NCBI RefSeq assembly: GCF_024614185.1
Contig: NZ_JAHTLF010000013.1
Coordinates: 1 to 64,000, forward strand
Direction: 5' to 3'
DNA from: Nocardioides carbamazepini
Lineage (GTDB): Bacteria; Actinomycetota; Actinomycetes; Propionibacteriales; Nocardioidaceae
Length of the DNA stretch: 64,000 bases
The notes under the pieces were generated by a model that was not told the DNA's origin, searched no databases, and saw nothing but the letters and a program-made list of their open reading frames with translations. Position 1 is the first letter of the stretch, and each line of letters opens with the position of its first letter. Position numbers and translations under genes: made by a program. Below are positions 7,677 through 16,708 of the stretch, piece after piece.

Positions 7677-8672
7677 CTAGTAGGCGGCGGAACCGAGCGG
7701 GACGGGATCGAGCAGCGAGGCCAGCCGGACGGCGGGGGCGGAGCCGAACTCGGCCCGCTCCGTCTGCGTCATGGTGGCGACGCAGCGCCGCCAGGACTCC
7801 ACGCGGGCGAGCCGGCCGAGCTGGAGGGCGGCGGGGAGTGCGGCGCGCAGGTCGGCGGGAGCGGCGAGGTCCGACCAGATCTCGAGGGCGGCGTCGGCGA
7901 TCCGCCACAGCCGCGGGTCGCCGACGGGCAGGTCGAGGGACTGGCGAGCCATGGCCAGGGGGACGTAGAGGCCGGCGAGCGGGTCGCCGATGACGGCATC
8001 GCCGTAGTCGAAGAAGCGCAGGGTGCCGTCGGGAGCCAGCACGACGTTCTCGGCGTGCAGGTCGTTGTGGAGCAGGGTCAGCGGCAGGTCGAGGTCCTCG
8101 ACCAGGTCCGACCAGCGCTCCACCGTCGGGAGGAGCGCCTCGAGCAGGACGGCGACCTCGGGCGCCAGGCGGCGCGGGTCGTCGGGAGCCAGGGCGGCGA
8201 GGCGGCCGACCGCGTCGGCGACGTACGTCGTGGCGTCGGCGGGTGCGAGCACGGTGAGGTGGAGGTCGTCGACCTCGGCGACGACGCGGCGCTGGAGGTC
8301 CGCGGCGTCCGCCGCGATGCGGGCCCAGGTCGCGAGATCCCTCGCTCCCCCGCGGTCGTGGACGGTCGGCCCGAGGTCGGCAGTGAGTAGCAGGTCGCGG
8401 TCGGCGTCGACCGCGAGGACCGGCACGACATGGTCCGGGGCGAGCCGCGCCAGCCTCGCCATCAACCGGGCCTCGTGGGCCTGGCCCGGGCAGTTCTGCT
8501 TGGCGTACGAGGACCGGCCACCGGCGGTGACCCGCCATACGGCCGACCAGGGCCGGACAGCGACGACCTCGACCCGCTCGGGGACCCCGACCGCGGCGGT
8601 CAGGAACGCGCACAGCTCGGCGCGGAACTCCTCCGTCGCCCATATCGCGCTCGTCCAGGTGCTCGTGCTCAC
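7677..8672 (-). CDS. APH family phosphotransferase-like protein
   Basis: A 331-residue protein of the aminoglycoside phosphotransferase/choline kinase superfamily. The catalytic loop HNDLHAEN (202-209) and the metal-binding FDYGD (221-225) are intact, so it is probably an active small-molecule kinase. Most chromosomal members act on sugars, choline-like compounds or unknown metabolites rather than antibiotics, so resistance should not be assumed. GTG start. The small membrane-protein gene follows after one base, suggesting coupling. Confidence 0.85.
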   Translation of the reverse strand: MSTSTWTSAIWATEEFRAELCAFLTAAVGVPERVEVVAVRPWSAVWRVTAGGRSSYAKQNCPGQAHEARLMARLARLAPDHVVPVLAVDADRDLLLTADLGPTVHDRGGARDLATWARIAADAADLQRRVVAEVDDLHLTVLAPADATTYVADAVGRLAALAPDDPRRLAPEVAVLLEALLPTVERWSDLVEDLDLPLTLLHNDLHAENVVLAPDGTLRFFDYGDAVIGDPLAGLYVPLAMARQSLDLPVGDPRLWRIADAALEIWSDLAAPADLRAALPAALQLGRLARVESWRRCVATMTQTERAEFGSAPAVRLASLLDPVPLGSAAY

Positions 8673-8729
8673 CCCAGCAGCGTCACCCCGCGAGGGCCGC
8701 CGGCGCCACCGGTTTCCTCACGGGCAGCG

Positions 8730-10427
8730 TCATCGGCGGATGGTGACGCCGGCGGGCGGCCCCATCAGGACCCCGTCGCCACCGCCGAACCCGCCGCTGA
8801 GACCACTCCCGAAGCCGCCGGGACCCTGCTGCTGGGAGTCACCGCCGGGCAGCTCAGCATCCAGGTCGGCGAGGACCACCTCGTCCCCCTCGTCGAGGCC
8901 GTCGGTGATCTCGATGTCGGTGGCCCCGACCAGGCCCGTCGCGACCCGCGTGAGCTTGGCCTTCCCCGTGCCGTCGACGACCGTGACGGCCCCGTCGCTG
9001 ACCGCCGAGGCGGGCACCACGACGACGTCCTCGGCGGAGCCCACCACGATCGCGACCGTGGCCGGCATGCCCTCGGCGAGGGCGAGGTCACGGTCGTCGA
9101 GCAGGACCTCCACGGCGTACGTGGGGGCGGCGGCGGACGTGGAGGAGCTGGACGCGGTGTGCTCGATCCGGCCCACGGTGCCGGCGAGGGGCTCGGTCGC
9201 GCCGGCCGGAGTGACCTCGGCGGCCGTCCCGGTCGCCAGCTCCTCTGCCTGGGCCGCGCTGACCTCGACGGTCACGGTCGTCAGGCCGGGGGCGACCAGG
9301 GCGCCGACGGTGTCACCGGTCGCGACCCGGTCGCCGGGACCCACCCCCAGCGTCACGAGCGTGCCGTCGGCGGGCGCGCGGACGATGGCGCCCCGGAGGT
9401 CGGCGCGGGCCGACGCCAACGAGGCGGCCGCCTTGTCGATGGCGGCCTGGTCCTCGGCCAGGGTGGCCGCCGTGACGGTACGGGTGGGCTCGCCGGATCC
9501 GGCTCCGGCCGTGCCGCTCGGCGAGCTGCTCGCGGCGTCCGGGCCGGCGCTGGGGGTCGCGTCGGGGGTCTCGCTGGGAATCGCGCCGGCGGTCGCGGAG
9601 ACGCTGCCCAACGCTCCGGTCAGCGTGGCGCCGAGCGTCTCCAGCGCCTTCTGCAGGACGTCCTGCGCGGCGGAGGCGCCGACCTGGGCTGCCTGCACCG
9701 CCGTCAGCGCGTCCGCGCAGGCGTCGCTGAGCATCCCCTCGGTCGCGGCGGGTGCCGGGGCCGCGTCCGTCGTGGGGGCATCCGTGGCAGGGCCGCCAGG
9801 CCCTGGATCGGTCGCCACCGGGTCGGCGCACGCCTGCTGCTGCGCTCCGAGCTTGTCCGCGGCCACGGCCAGCGCGGCGGTTGCCGCGGACCGGGCAGCG
9901 ACCACCGCGTCCTGCTGTGCGCTCAGCTGGGCCAGCACCTCGGCGTTGGCGCCGGAGCCGGCGTCACTGGTGCCGGGCTTGTCACCGGTGTCGCCGGTGC
10001 CTTTCGCGGGCGAGTCCTGCGCGCTGTCGGCCGACGTCGCCTGGTCGACCGCGGTCGTCTGTGCTTCGCGGTCGTCGGCCAGCTGTGCCTCGGCCGCCGC
10101 GACGTCCGACCTGGCCCGGTCGACGGCCGCACGCAGCGACGCCCGGTCGAGGACCGCGATCACCTGCCCCTGCCGCACGTCGTCGCCCTGCTCGACCCGC
10201 ACGCGGGCGACCGTGCCAGCGGTTCCGAACGCCAGCGCGGAGGTGCCGCTGGGAGTGATCGTGCCGGAGAGGGTGAGCTCCTCGGCCACGTCGCCGCGCG
10301 CGGCGGCGACGGTGCGGTAGTGGACGCTGTCGTCGGCGGCCGCACCGTACGCCGCCACGCCGGTCCCGGCGAGGGCCACGACGGCGAGCGGGACGGCGAT
10401 GCGCCGGGACCGGATCAGAGACCGCAC
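8730..10427 (-). CDS. HlyD/MacA-like efflux adaptor, long form
   Basis: A 565-residue adaptor-type protein at the end of a seven-gene operon. One N-terminal membrane helix (about 11-28) anchors it. The first half of a biotinyl-lipoyl domain (EELTLSGTITPSG ... VRVEQGDDVRQGQVIAVLD) precedes a very long Ala/Gln-rich helical hairpin interrupted by Pro/Ser/Thr-rich linkers, including a Cys pair. The second lipoyl half and a beta-barrel (IVRAPADGTLVTLGVGPGDRV) follow. The Gly-rich tail ends in PPAGVTIRR. The GTG start overlaps the lipoprotein stop by 13 bp and has AGGTGG upstream. In monoderms such adaptors assist ABC exporters without an outer-membrane channel. Confidence 0.85.
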   Translation of the reverse strand: MRSLIRSRRIAVPLAVVALAGTGVAAYGAAADDSVHYRTVAAARGDVAEELTLSGTITPSGTSALAFGTAGTVARVRVEQGDDVRQGQVIAVLDRASLRAAVDRARSDVAAAEAQLADDREAQTTAVDQATSADSAQDSPAKGTGDTGDKPGTSDAGSGANAEVLAQLSAQQDAVVAARSAATAALAVAADKLGAQQQACADPVATDPGPGGPATDAPTTDAAPAPAATEGMLSDACADALTAVQAAQVGASAAQDVLQKALETLGATLTGALGSVSATAGAIPSETPDATPSAGPDAASSSPSGTAGAGSGEPTRTVTAATLAEDQAAIDKAAASLASARADLRGAIVRAPADGTLVTLGVGPGDRVATGDTVGALVAPGLTTVTVEVSAAQAEELATGTAAEVTPAGATEPLAGTVGRIEHTASSSSTSAAAPTYAVEVLLDDRDLALAEGMPATVAIVVGSAEDVVVVPASAVSDGAVTVVDGTGKAKLTRVATGLVGATDIEITDGLDEGDEVVLADLDAELPGGDSQQQGPGGFGSGLSGGFGGGDGVLMGPPAGVTIRR

Positions 10428-11224
10428 TGGTCGTCCACCTGGTCGCTGACCTGGACGGAGGTGGCCGTCACGGCGCCCGTGTCGTCGGCGTCGCCCTGGA
10501 CGCGGACGCACCGTCCGACCGTCAGGGCACTCGCCTCGGCCGCCGCCTGCTTCGTATAGGCGGTCGCGGTGCCCACGGTGACCGTGACGGCGCCGTCCAG
10601 CCCGTCGATGACGAACCCGCTGTCGCTGACCGAGGAGACCTGGCCGACGGTGCCGAGCCCGACCCGCCCACCGGCACGCATGCCGTCTGGCCGGTCCGAC
10701 GGGAGATCCGACGGGAGATCCGACGGGAGATCGGTGGGTCGCCCGCCGTCGGGGCCCTCGGGGCCGCCGGGTCCGACGGCAACGCCGAAGCCGCCGGTGC
10801 AGCCCCCGTCACCGGCGGGCGACACGGCCACGGAGGCGGCCTCGATCTCGGTCGGCGGAGCGTCGTCGGAGCCCGCGGCATCCGATGTCTCGGCGTCCGC
10901 ACTGCGCACCATGACACACATGCCCTCGGTGACGTCGGCGACGGTGGCCGCGGCCTGGGTGGTGATGGCCGTGTCGCCGGTGACGGTGACGGCGACCTGT
11001 CCGGTCAGCTGGTTCTGGACCTGGAGGACGTCACCGTCGACCGCGGCGATCTCGCCGAAGGTGCCCGGCATGCCGCGTCCGCTGCCGGGGCCGCCGGCAA
11101 CGTCCAGCTCCTGGGCGTCGCCGCCACCGGCCGCTGTCGAGGTCGGCGCGTCGTCGCCGCAGCCGGTGAGCAGCACCGCAAGGACGGCGCCGGCGGCGAA
11201 CGAGCGGAGGAGAGGAACGGACAT
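10415..11224 (-). CDS. DUF5666-like lipoprotein
   Basis: A 269-residue secreted lipoprotein with lipobox LLTGC (Cys22). Two related beta-rich modules (about 55-130 and 178-265) each read like DUF5666: GEIAAVDGDVLQVQN and GQVSSVSDSGFVIDG, then VTV segments and a conserved Cys. They are joined by a Gly/Pro linker containing a DLPS repeat encoded by 12-bp units. The ATG was chosen because AGGAG lies 6 bp upstream. It lies between the permease and second adaptor genes, suggesting a surface accessory of the exporter. Its function is unknown. Confidence 0.75.
   Translation of the reverse strand: MSVPLLRSFAAGAVLAVLLTGCGDDAPTSTAAGGGDAQELDVAGGPGSGRGMPGTFGEIAAVDGDVLQVQNQLTGQVAVTVTGDTAITTQAAATVADVTEGMCVMVRSADAETSDAAGSDDAPPTEIEAASVAVSPAGDGGCTGGFGVAVGPGGPEGPDGGRPTDLPSDLPSDLPSDRPDGMRAGGRVGLGTVGQVSSVSDSGFVIDGLDGAVTVTVGTATAYTKQAAAEASALTVGRCVRVQGDADDTGAVTATSVQVSDQVDDQCGL
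10691..10736 (-). repeat. 12-bp tandem repeat encoding DLPS units
   Basis: GGGAGATCCGAC occurs twice in full (10701-10724) with partial copies on each side. It keeps the frame and encodes the linker repeat of the DUF5666-like lipoprotein, a likely site of length variation. Confidence 0.8.
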
Positions 11225-11253
11225 CGGTACTCCTGGGTCGTGGTTCGGGTTGG

Positions 11254-12480
11254 TCATTCGCTGCGGAGCGCGTCGATCGGGGTGAGACGGGCGGCCCGGC
11301 CGGCCGGATAGACGCCGAACCCGACGCCGAGCGCCAGTGACGTGGCCAGAGCGGCGACCGTCGCGAGCCCGGAGACCGCGACGGCCTGGTCGATGAGCTG
11401 AGGCAGCACCTGGGCGCCGACGATGCCGAGGAGGACTCCGATCAGCCCGCCCGTCAGTCCGAGCAGCGACGCCTCGACCAGGAACTGGCGCCGGATGACG
11501 TTCGGGGCGGCGCCGAGCGCCTTGCGCAGGCCGATCTCGCGCACGCGCTCGGTGACGGAGACCAGCATGATGTTCATGACGCCGATGCCGCCCACCAGCA
11601 AGGAGATGGCCGCGACGCCGCCGAGCAGCACCGTGAAGGTCCGGTTCGTCTCGTTGGCGGTCTCGACCAGGGAGTCCTGGGTCGAGATGGAGAAGTCGGC
11701 GTCGGCGGTCGTGACGCCGTGCCGGTTGGCCAACAGCGCCCGGACCTCCTGGTAGGCAGCGGAGAGCCGGTCCTCGCTCGCCGCCTCCACGTAGATCGTC
11801 GAGACCGTGTCACTGGTGCTGCCCGTCAGTCGGCTGGCGGTGCCGACCGGGACGACCGCCTGGTCGTCCTCGCTGCTCCCCGACGATGAGGCACCCGAGG
11901 AGGTGAGGACACCGACCACGGTGACCCGGGTCCCGTTGACGGTGACCTGCTGGCCGACCGGGCTCTGCCGGCCGAACAGCTCCGAGGCGGTGTCGGGACC
12001 GATCACCGCGACGGCCGCGCCCTGGGCCGCCTCCTCGGCGGTGAAGAAGCGCCCCGCCGAGAGCCCGCGGCTGCGGACAGCGAGCCAGTCGGTCGTCGTA
12101 CCGACGAGGGAGGTCGTCCAGTTGGTGTCGCCGTTGACGAGCGACACCGAGCTGGTGGTGGCCGGGGCGACCCCGGCGGCGTCGGGTACGACGTCACGGT
12201 CGGCGATCGCCGACGCGTCGGCGTAGGTCAGGGTCGATGCGGAGCCGAATCCGCCGCGGACCCCGGATCCGTCGGTGCTGCTGCCCGGCGACACGATGAG
12301 CAGGTTGGAGCCGAGCGCGTCGATCTGGTCCTTGACCTCCTTCTGGGCGCCCTGCCCCAGGCCGACGGTGAGGATCACCGACGAGATGCCGATGACGATG
12401 CCGAGGACGGTCAACGACGAGCGCAACCGGTGGGAACGGATCGCGGCCAGTCCCGACCGGACCGTCTCCCACCAGCTCAC
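11254..12480 (-). CDS. MacB-like ABC transporter permease
   Basis: A 408-residue permease of the MacB/FtsX class, with one N-terminal helix (about 21-43), a large extracytoplasmic MacB-type domain and three C-terminal helices beginning near GGVAAISLLVGGIGVMNIML. The motif VREIGLRKALGA before helix 3 is characteristic. It overlaps the ATPase gene by 4 bp. With the two adaptors it should form an exporter for drugs, peptides or lipids. The substrate is unknown. Confidence 0.92.
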   Translation of the reverse strand: MSWWETVRSGLAAIRSHRLRSSLTVLGIVIGISSVILTVGLGQGAQKEVKDQIDALGSNLLIVSPGSSTDGSGVRGGFGSASTLTYADASAIADRDVVPDAAGVAPATTSSVSLVNGDTNWTTSLVGTTTDWLAVRSRGLSAGRFFTAEEAAQGAAVAVIGPDTASELFGRQSPVGQQVTVNGTRVTVVGVLTSSGASSSGSSEDDQAVVPVGTASRLTGSTSDTVSTIYVEAASEDRLSAAYQEVRALLANRHGVTTADADFSISTQDSLVETANETNRTFTVLLGGVAAISLLVGGIGVMNIMLVSVTERVREIGLRKALGAAPNVIRRQFLVEASLLGLTGGLIGVLLGIVGAQVLPQLIDQAVAVSGLATVAALATSLALGVGFGVYPAGRAARLTPIDALRSE

Positions 12481-13181
12481 TGGGCCACTCCCGCGGCAGC
12501 GGTGGGCCGGTCCACGGCGATCAGGCCGTCGTCGATGACCAGGTTGCGCCCGGCGCGCGCGGCGACGTCGGGCTCGTGGGTGATCAGCACGATCGTGCGC
12601 CCACTGGCGTGGAGCTCGTCGAAGAGGCCGAGCACGTCGCTCGTCGAGCGCGAGTCGAGGTTGCCGGTGGGCTCGTCGGCGAGCAGGAGCGCGGGCTCGG
12701 TGACCAGGGCCCGCGCCACCGCGACCCGCTGCTGCTGACCACCGGACAGCTCACCCGGGCGGTGGTCCACGCGGTCGCCGAGCCCGACCCTCTCCAGGGC
12801 CGCGATCGCACGGTCCCTGCGCTCGTGGCGCGGCAGGCCGGCGTACACGAGCGGCAGCTCGACGTTGCGCCAGGCGGTCATCGAGGGCAGGAGGTGGAAC
12901 TGCTGGAAGACGAAGCCGATCCGGCGGTTGCGGATCGCGGCGAGAGCCGCCTCGTCGAGGCTCGAGGTGTCCTCGTCCGCCAGGACGTACCGGCCCTCGG
13001 TCGGCAGGTCGAGGCAGCCGAGCAGGTTCATCAGGGTCGACTTGCCGGAACCGGACGGGCCGATCACGGCGACGTACTCGCCCTCGTCGATCCGGATGTC
13101 GATGCCGCGCAGCGCCTCGAACGCGAGACTGCCGGAGCGGTAGGTCTTGCGCACGCCCTCGAGCTCGATGATCACGCTCAC
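12477..13181 (-). CDS. MacB-type ABC transporter ATPase
   Basis: A 234-residue ATPase with Walker A GPSGSGKST, Q-loop FVFQQFHLLP, signature LSGGQQQR, Walker B LLLADEPT and switch H (ITHEPD). It is the LolD/MacB ATPase subfamily, which works with FtsX-like permeases as mechanotransmitters. It overlaps the upstream adaptor gene and the downstream permease gene by 4 bp each, indicating tight coupling. Confidence 0.95.
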   Translation of the reverse strand: MSVIIELEGVRKTYRSGSLAFEALRGIDIRIDEGEYVAVIGPSGSGKSTLMNLLGCLDLPTEGRYVLADEDTSSLDEAALAAIRNRRIGFVFQQFHLLPSMTAWRNVELPLVYAGLPRHERRDRAIAALERVGLGDRVDHRPGELSGGQQQRVAVARALVTEPALLLADEPTGNLDSRSTSDVLGLFDELHASGRTIVLITHEPDVAARAGRNLVIDDGLIAVDRPTAAAGVAQ

Positions 13182-14401
13182 CGCGGTCCCCCGCCGGACA
13201 CGCCGCCCTGGACGCCGCCCTGGGGCGGGACGAAGCCCTCGGGGAGCACGCCGCCCTGCTCGATCTGGCGGCGGAGCTCCTGCATCTGCTCGCCGCCGCC
13301 GGAGCCGCCGGGGCCGCCGGGGCCGGAGAAGCCCGGGATCTCGACCACGTCGCCCTCGGCGAGGCCGGTGAGGATCTCCGTGGCCAGGCCCGACGTCTCG
13401 CCGGTGGTGACCTCGACCCGCTCGGTCGCGCCGGTGGCGCCGTCGGTGACCAGCTCGACGTAGGTCGTCTCCCCGTCGGTCCGCAGTGCGCGACTGTCGA
13501 CGGTGAGCACGTCGGCGCGCTGGCTGACGACGATCGCGATGTCGGCCGACGTCCCGGTGTAGAGGTCGTCGCGCTCGCCGGTCACCTCGATGGTCACCGG
13601 GAAGACGGCGGCGCCGGACGAGTCCGCCTCCGCGACGAGCCCCACCTCGGCGACGGTGCCGTAGACGGTCTCGTCGATCCCGCTGACCGTGATCTCGGTC
13701 TGCAGGCCCTTCTTCACCTTCCCGACGTCGCCGCTGGCGACCGTCGCCTCGATGACATAGCTGCCCGTCGAGACGACGGTGACGGTGCCGTCCGCGGTGC
13801 CACTGTCGGACGAGGACGAATCCGAGCCGGCGGGCGTGCCGGAGGATCCGGCGGTGTCCCCCACCTCGATGCCCACCGCGGTCACGGTGCCGGCGGTGGT
13901 CGACCGGAGCACGGCGTCGGCCACGGCCTCCTTCGCCTGGGCCAGGCTCGACTCGGCGGCGAGGACCGCAGCCTGGTCCGCGCTGGCCTGCTCGTCGGAC
14001 GCGCCGTCCGCGAGGTGCTCGGAGCGGGCCGTCTCCGCTGCGTCCAAGGCGCTCTCCGCGGCCTCCAGCTCGGCTCGGAGCACGTCGTCGTCGATGGCGG
14101 CGAGCCGCTGGCCCCTCGTCACCTTCTCGCCCGGCTCGACGTACACGTCGGTCACGGTGCCGCTGACGTCGAAGGCCAGCTCCGCCGTCGTCGCCGCCTC
14201 GACCGTGCCGCTGGCCGTGACGGTCTGCTTGAGGGTCTGGGTCGCCACGGTGGCCGTGGTGGTCGCGGCGGCCGCGGGCTGGTCGTCCCGGAGGAGCAGC
14301 CAGCCGCCGATCGCGGCGGCGATCACGAGGAAGGCGACCAGGCCGAGGACGAGCCGCCGGGACCGACGGGCGCCGACGCGGCGCAGGAGCGTGCGTTTCA
14401 C
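13178..14401 (-). CDS. HlyD/MacA-like efflux adaptor, short form
   Basis: A 407-residue adaptor with one N-terminal helix (about 17-36), lipoyl halves (TVTASGTVEAATTAELAFDVSG in part; VTAVGIEVGDTAG), a helical hairpin (about 105-165) and C-terminal beta domains. A Gly-rich tail resembles that of the long adaptor at 8730. It is the first transporter gene after the histidine kinase, 45 bp downstream. GTG start. Confidence 0.88.
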   Translation of the reverse strand: MKRTLLRRVGARRSRRLVLGLVAFLVIAAAIGGWLLLRDDQPAAAATTTATVATQTLKQTVTASGTVEAATTAELAFDVSGTVTDVYVEPGEKVTRGQRLAAIDDDVLRAELEAAESALDAAETARSEHLADGASDEQASADQAAVLAAESSLAQAKEAVADAVLRSTTAGTVTAVGIEVGDTAGSSGTPAGSDSSSSDSGTADGTVTVVSTGSYVIEATVASGDVGKVKKGLQTEITVSGIDETVYGTVAEVGLVAEADSSGAAVFPVTIEVTGERDDLYTGTSADIAIVVSQRADVLTVDSRALRTDGETTYVELVTDGATGATERVEVTTGETSGLATEILTGLAEGDVVEIPGFSGPGGPGGSGGGEQMQELRRQIEQGGVLPEGFVPPQGGVQGGVSGGGPR

Positions 14402-14446
14402 AGGTCCGACCCTGGCGGCGCCGACTGTGCGGCTCCTCGGTCGGAC

Positions 14447-15877
14447 CTATGCCGGGGCTGTGAGAGCGCCGAGCACGACCGTGACCCGCGTGTCCCCCGG
14501 GACGCTGCGCAGGGCGACCGAGCCTCCGTGCGCGCTGACGATCGCCTGGACGAGCGCCAGGCCGAGACCGATGCCGTCGGAACGGTGCCGGGACGCGTCG
14601 CCGCGGGTGAAGCGCTCGAAGGCCGTGTCGACCAGGTCCGCAGGGAAGCCCGGACCGTCGTCGTGGACGTCGAAGCCGTCGGCGCGCACGGTGACGGTGA
14701 CGGTGGTACCGGCGGGGGTGTACTTGCGGGCGTTGGTCAGCAGGTTCGTGACCACCTGGTGCAGGCGATGCTCGTCGCCGATGACCTCGATCGGCTCACC
14801 GTCCGCGGGGAGCACGATCCGCCACCGGTGGTCCGGCGCGACCACGCGCGCGTCGTCGACAGCCTCGATCAGCAGCCGGGTCAGGTCCACGGTCTCGGCC
14901 GCGAGCGGCCGGCCCGCGTCGATCCGGGCCAACAGGAGCAGGTCCTCGACGAGCGTGGTCATCCGCCCGGCCTCCTCCTCGACCTTCGCCAGCGCCACGG
15001 CCGCGGTCTCGGCGTCGCCGCGACGGCGGGCGAGCTCGGTGTACCCGGAGATGGTCGTCAGTGGCGTGCGCAGCTCATGGGAGGCGTCGGCGACGAACTG
15101 GCGGACCTGCTGCTCGCTGCGGTGCCGGGCCGACAGCGACGACTCGACGTGGGCGAGCAGCTGGTTGAGGGCGAGGCCGACCTGCCCGGCCTCGGTGCGC
15201 GGGTCGGTCAGCCGCTCGGGCACCCGCTCGGTGATGGCGATCTCGCCCTCGTCGAGCGGGATCGCGGAGACGGCGTGGGCCGTGGCCGCGACCTCGGTGA
15301 GCGGACGCAGCTGGCGTCGTACGACGGCGGTGCCGGCCATCGCCGCGGCGACGATGCCGAGCAGGGCGAGCGCGAGCTCCCAGCGCACGAGCGACATCGT
15401 GGCGTCGTCGACATCTCTGGTCGGCAGCCCCACGATCACGCGAGTGCCGTCGCCCGGGCGCGCGGACATCACGCGGTAGCGACCGTGGTCACCCAGATCG
15501 ACGGTCTCGGCTCCACCGTGCGCCACGTTCCGCAGCGCGTCGAGCTCATCGGTGCCGAGGAGCGCGAGCTCGCCGCCGTCGGTGACGACGAAACCCTGCC
15601 CGGCGGAGTCCGTGAACGTGGCGTCGACCAACCCCGGCTGCCCGATGAACCTCCGTACCGTGCCGCCGGGAAGGGCAGGTGTGGCTGGCACGCTGACGCC
15701 CGACATGGAGGCCGAGCGACTCGTCGCGGCACGTACGTCGTCGTCGAGGCGGTCCATCAGCCAGGCGCGCATGCCGACGGCGGTCACGGCCCCGACGAGC
15801 AGCGACACCACCGCGACCAGAGCCACGGCCGTGACGACCAGCCGGGAGGTGAGCGAGTGCGGGACGAGGTCCCTCAT
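14447..15877 (-). CDS. Sensor histidine kinase
   Basis: A 476-residue membrane sensor. Two helices (about 12-34 and 168-190) flank an extracellular domain of about 130 residues. HAMP follows (RRQLRPLTEVAATA), then the phosphoacceptor H-box DASHELRTPL and an ATPase domain with N-box NLLTNARKY, DDGPGF and GIGLGLA. Start and regulator stop overlap as TGATG. The signal is not predictable, but the transporter operon downstream suggests envelope stress or a compound exported by it. Confidence 0.95.
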   Translation of the reverse strand: MRDLVPHSLTSRLVVTAVALVAVVSLLVGAVTAVGMRAWLMDRLDDDVRAATSRSASMSGVSVPATPALPGGTVRRFIGQPGLVDATFTDSAGQGFVVTDGGELALLGTDELDALRNVAHGGAETVDLGDHGRYRVMSARPGDGTRVIVGLPTRDVDDATMSLVRWELALALLGIVAAAMAGTAVVRRQLRPLTEVAATAHAVSAIPLDEGEIAITERVPERLTDPRTEAGQVGLALNQLLAHVESSLSARHRSEQQVRQFVADASHELRTPLTTISGYTELARRRGDAETAAVALAKVEEEAGRMTTLVEDLLLLARIDAGRPLAAETVDLTRLLIEAVDDARVVAPDHRWRIVLPADGEPIEVIGDEHRLHQVVTNLLTNARKYTPAGTTVTVTVRADGFDVHDDGPGFPADLVDTAFERFTRGDASRHRSDGIGLGLALVQAIVSAHGGSVALRSVPGDTRVTVVLGALTAPA

Positions 15878-16593
15878 CAGCCCGCCGGCTTCAGCACATA
15901 GCCCGCGCCGCGCATCGTGTGGATCATCGGCGCCCGGCCCACGTCGACCTTCTTGCGCAGGTAGGAGATGTAGAGCTCGACGACATTGGCCTGGCCACCG
16001 AAGTCGTAGTTCCAGACCCGGTCGAGGATCTGCGCCTTGCTGAGGACCCGCCGCGGGTTGCGCATCAGATAGCGCAGCAGCTCGAACTCGGTCGCGGTCA
16101 GCGTGATCTCCGCACCGGCCCGGGTGACCTCACGGCTGTCCTCGTCGAGGACCAGGTCACCGACGACGAGGGTGGAGCGGCTCTGCTCCACGGCCGTGCC
16201 GGCCCGGCGTACCAGCGCGCGGAGCCGGGCGACGAGCTCCTCGAGGGAGAACGGCTTGGTCACGTAGTCGTCGCCGCCCGCGGTGAGGCCGGCGACCCGG
16301 TCCTCGACGGCGTCGCGGGCGGTGAGGAACAGGACCGGCACACTGGGGTCGTCGGCGCGGATCCGGCGCAGCACCTCCATCCCGCCGTAGTCGGGCAGCA
16401 TCATGTCGAGGACGACCACGTCCGGGCCGTGGCTGCGGACCGCGGTCACGGCGTCGCCACCGGTGTGGGCGGTCTCCACCGCCCAGCCCTCGTAGCGCAG
16501 TGCCATCGCGACGAGCTCGGCGATGTTGACCTCGTCATCGACGACGACAGCGCGCAGCGGGGTGCCGTCGGGGCGGGTCGCGGTCTCGGTCAT
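15877..16593 (-). CDS. OmpR-family response regulator
   Basis: A 238-residue regulator. The receiver has the acidic pair (VVVDDE), the phosphoacceptor in VLDMMLPDYGG, then LTARD and KPFSLEEL. A winged-helix output domain follows (TATEFELLRYLMRNPRRVLSKAQILDRVWNYD, split by family consensus). The open frame extends 23 codons further, but the ATG at MTETATRPD gives the normal family length. The region upstream carries six hexamers at 11-bp spacing, the expected binding layout for this family, so autoregulation is likely. Confidence 0.95.
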   Translation of the reverse strand: MTETATRPDGTPLRAVVVDDEVNIAELVAMALRYEGWAVETAHTGGDAVTAVRSHGPDVVVLDMMLPDYGGMEVLRRIRADDPSVPVLFLTARDAVEDRVAGLTAGGDDYVTKPFSLEELVARLRALVRRAGTAVEQSRSTLVVGDLVLDEDSREVTRAGAEITLTATEFELLRYLMRNPRRVLSKAQILDRVWNYDFGGQANVVELYISYLRKKVDVGRAPMIHTMRGAGYVLKPAG

Positions 16594-16614
16594 GACAGCA
16601 GACTGTGCCAGCAA

Positions 16615-16687
16615 CCTGTGCGGATCCTGTGGATCCCTTGTGCGCATCCTGCGGCTCTTCACGGCCCGGTCACAGGGTCAGCACAGG
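16615..16687. promoter_or_regulatory. OmpR-type operator array, 11-bp direct repeats
   Basis: CCTGTG (16615), CCTGTG (16626), CTTGTG (16637) and CCTGCG (16648) repeat at exactly 11 bp. The complementary CACAGG follows at 16671 and 16682, again 11 bp apart. The two blocks point in opposite directions and lie between the divergent regulator and proline-rich protein genes. One helical turn per half-site is typical of OmpR/PhoB-family binding. Confidence 0.65.
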
Positions 16688-16708
16688 GACCGGGGTGAGC
16701 GTGGAGGC

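Noticed and set aside
7677..8672. Aminoglycoside resistance gene
   Set aside because: Only superfamily motifs are shared; the chromosomal context gives no sign of a resistance role.
8023..10559. Long plus-strand ORFs opposite the phosphotransferase and adaptor genes
   Set aside because: Composition is Ser/Arg/Ala- or Gly-rich with no motifs. The minus-strand frames encode recognisable domains.
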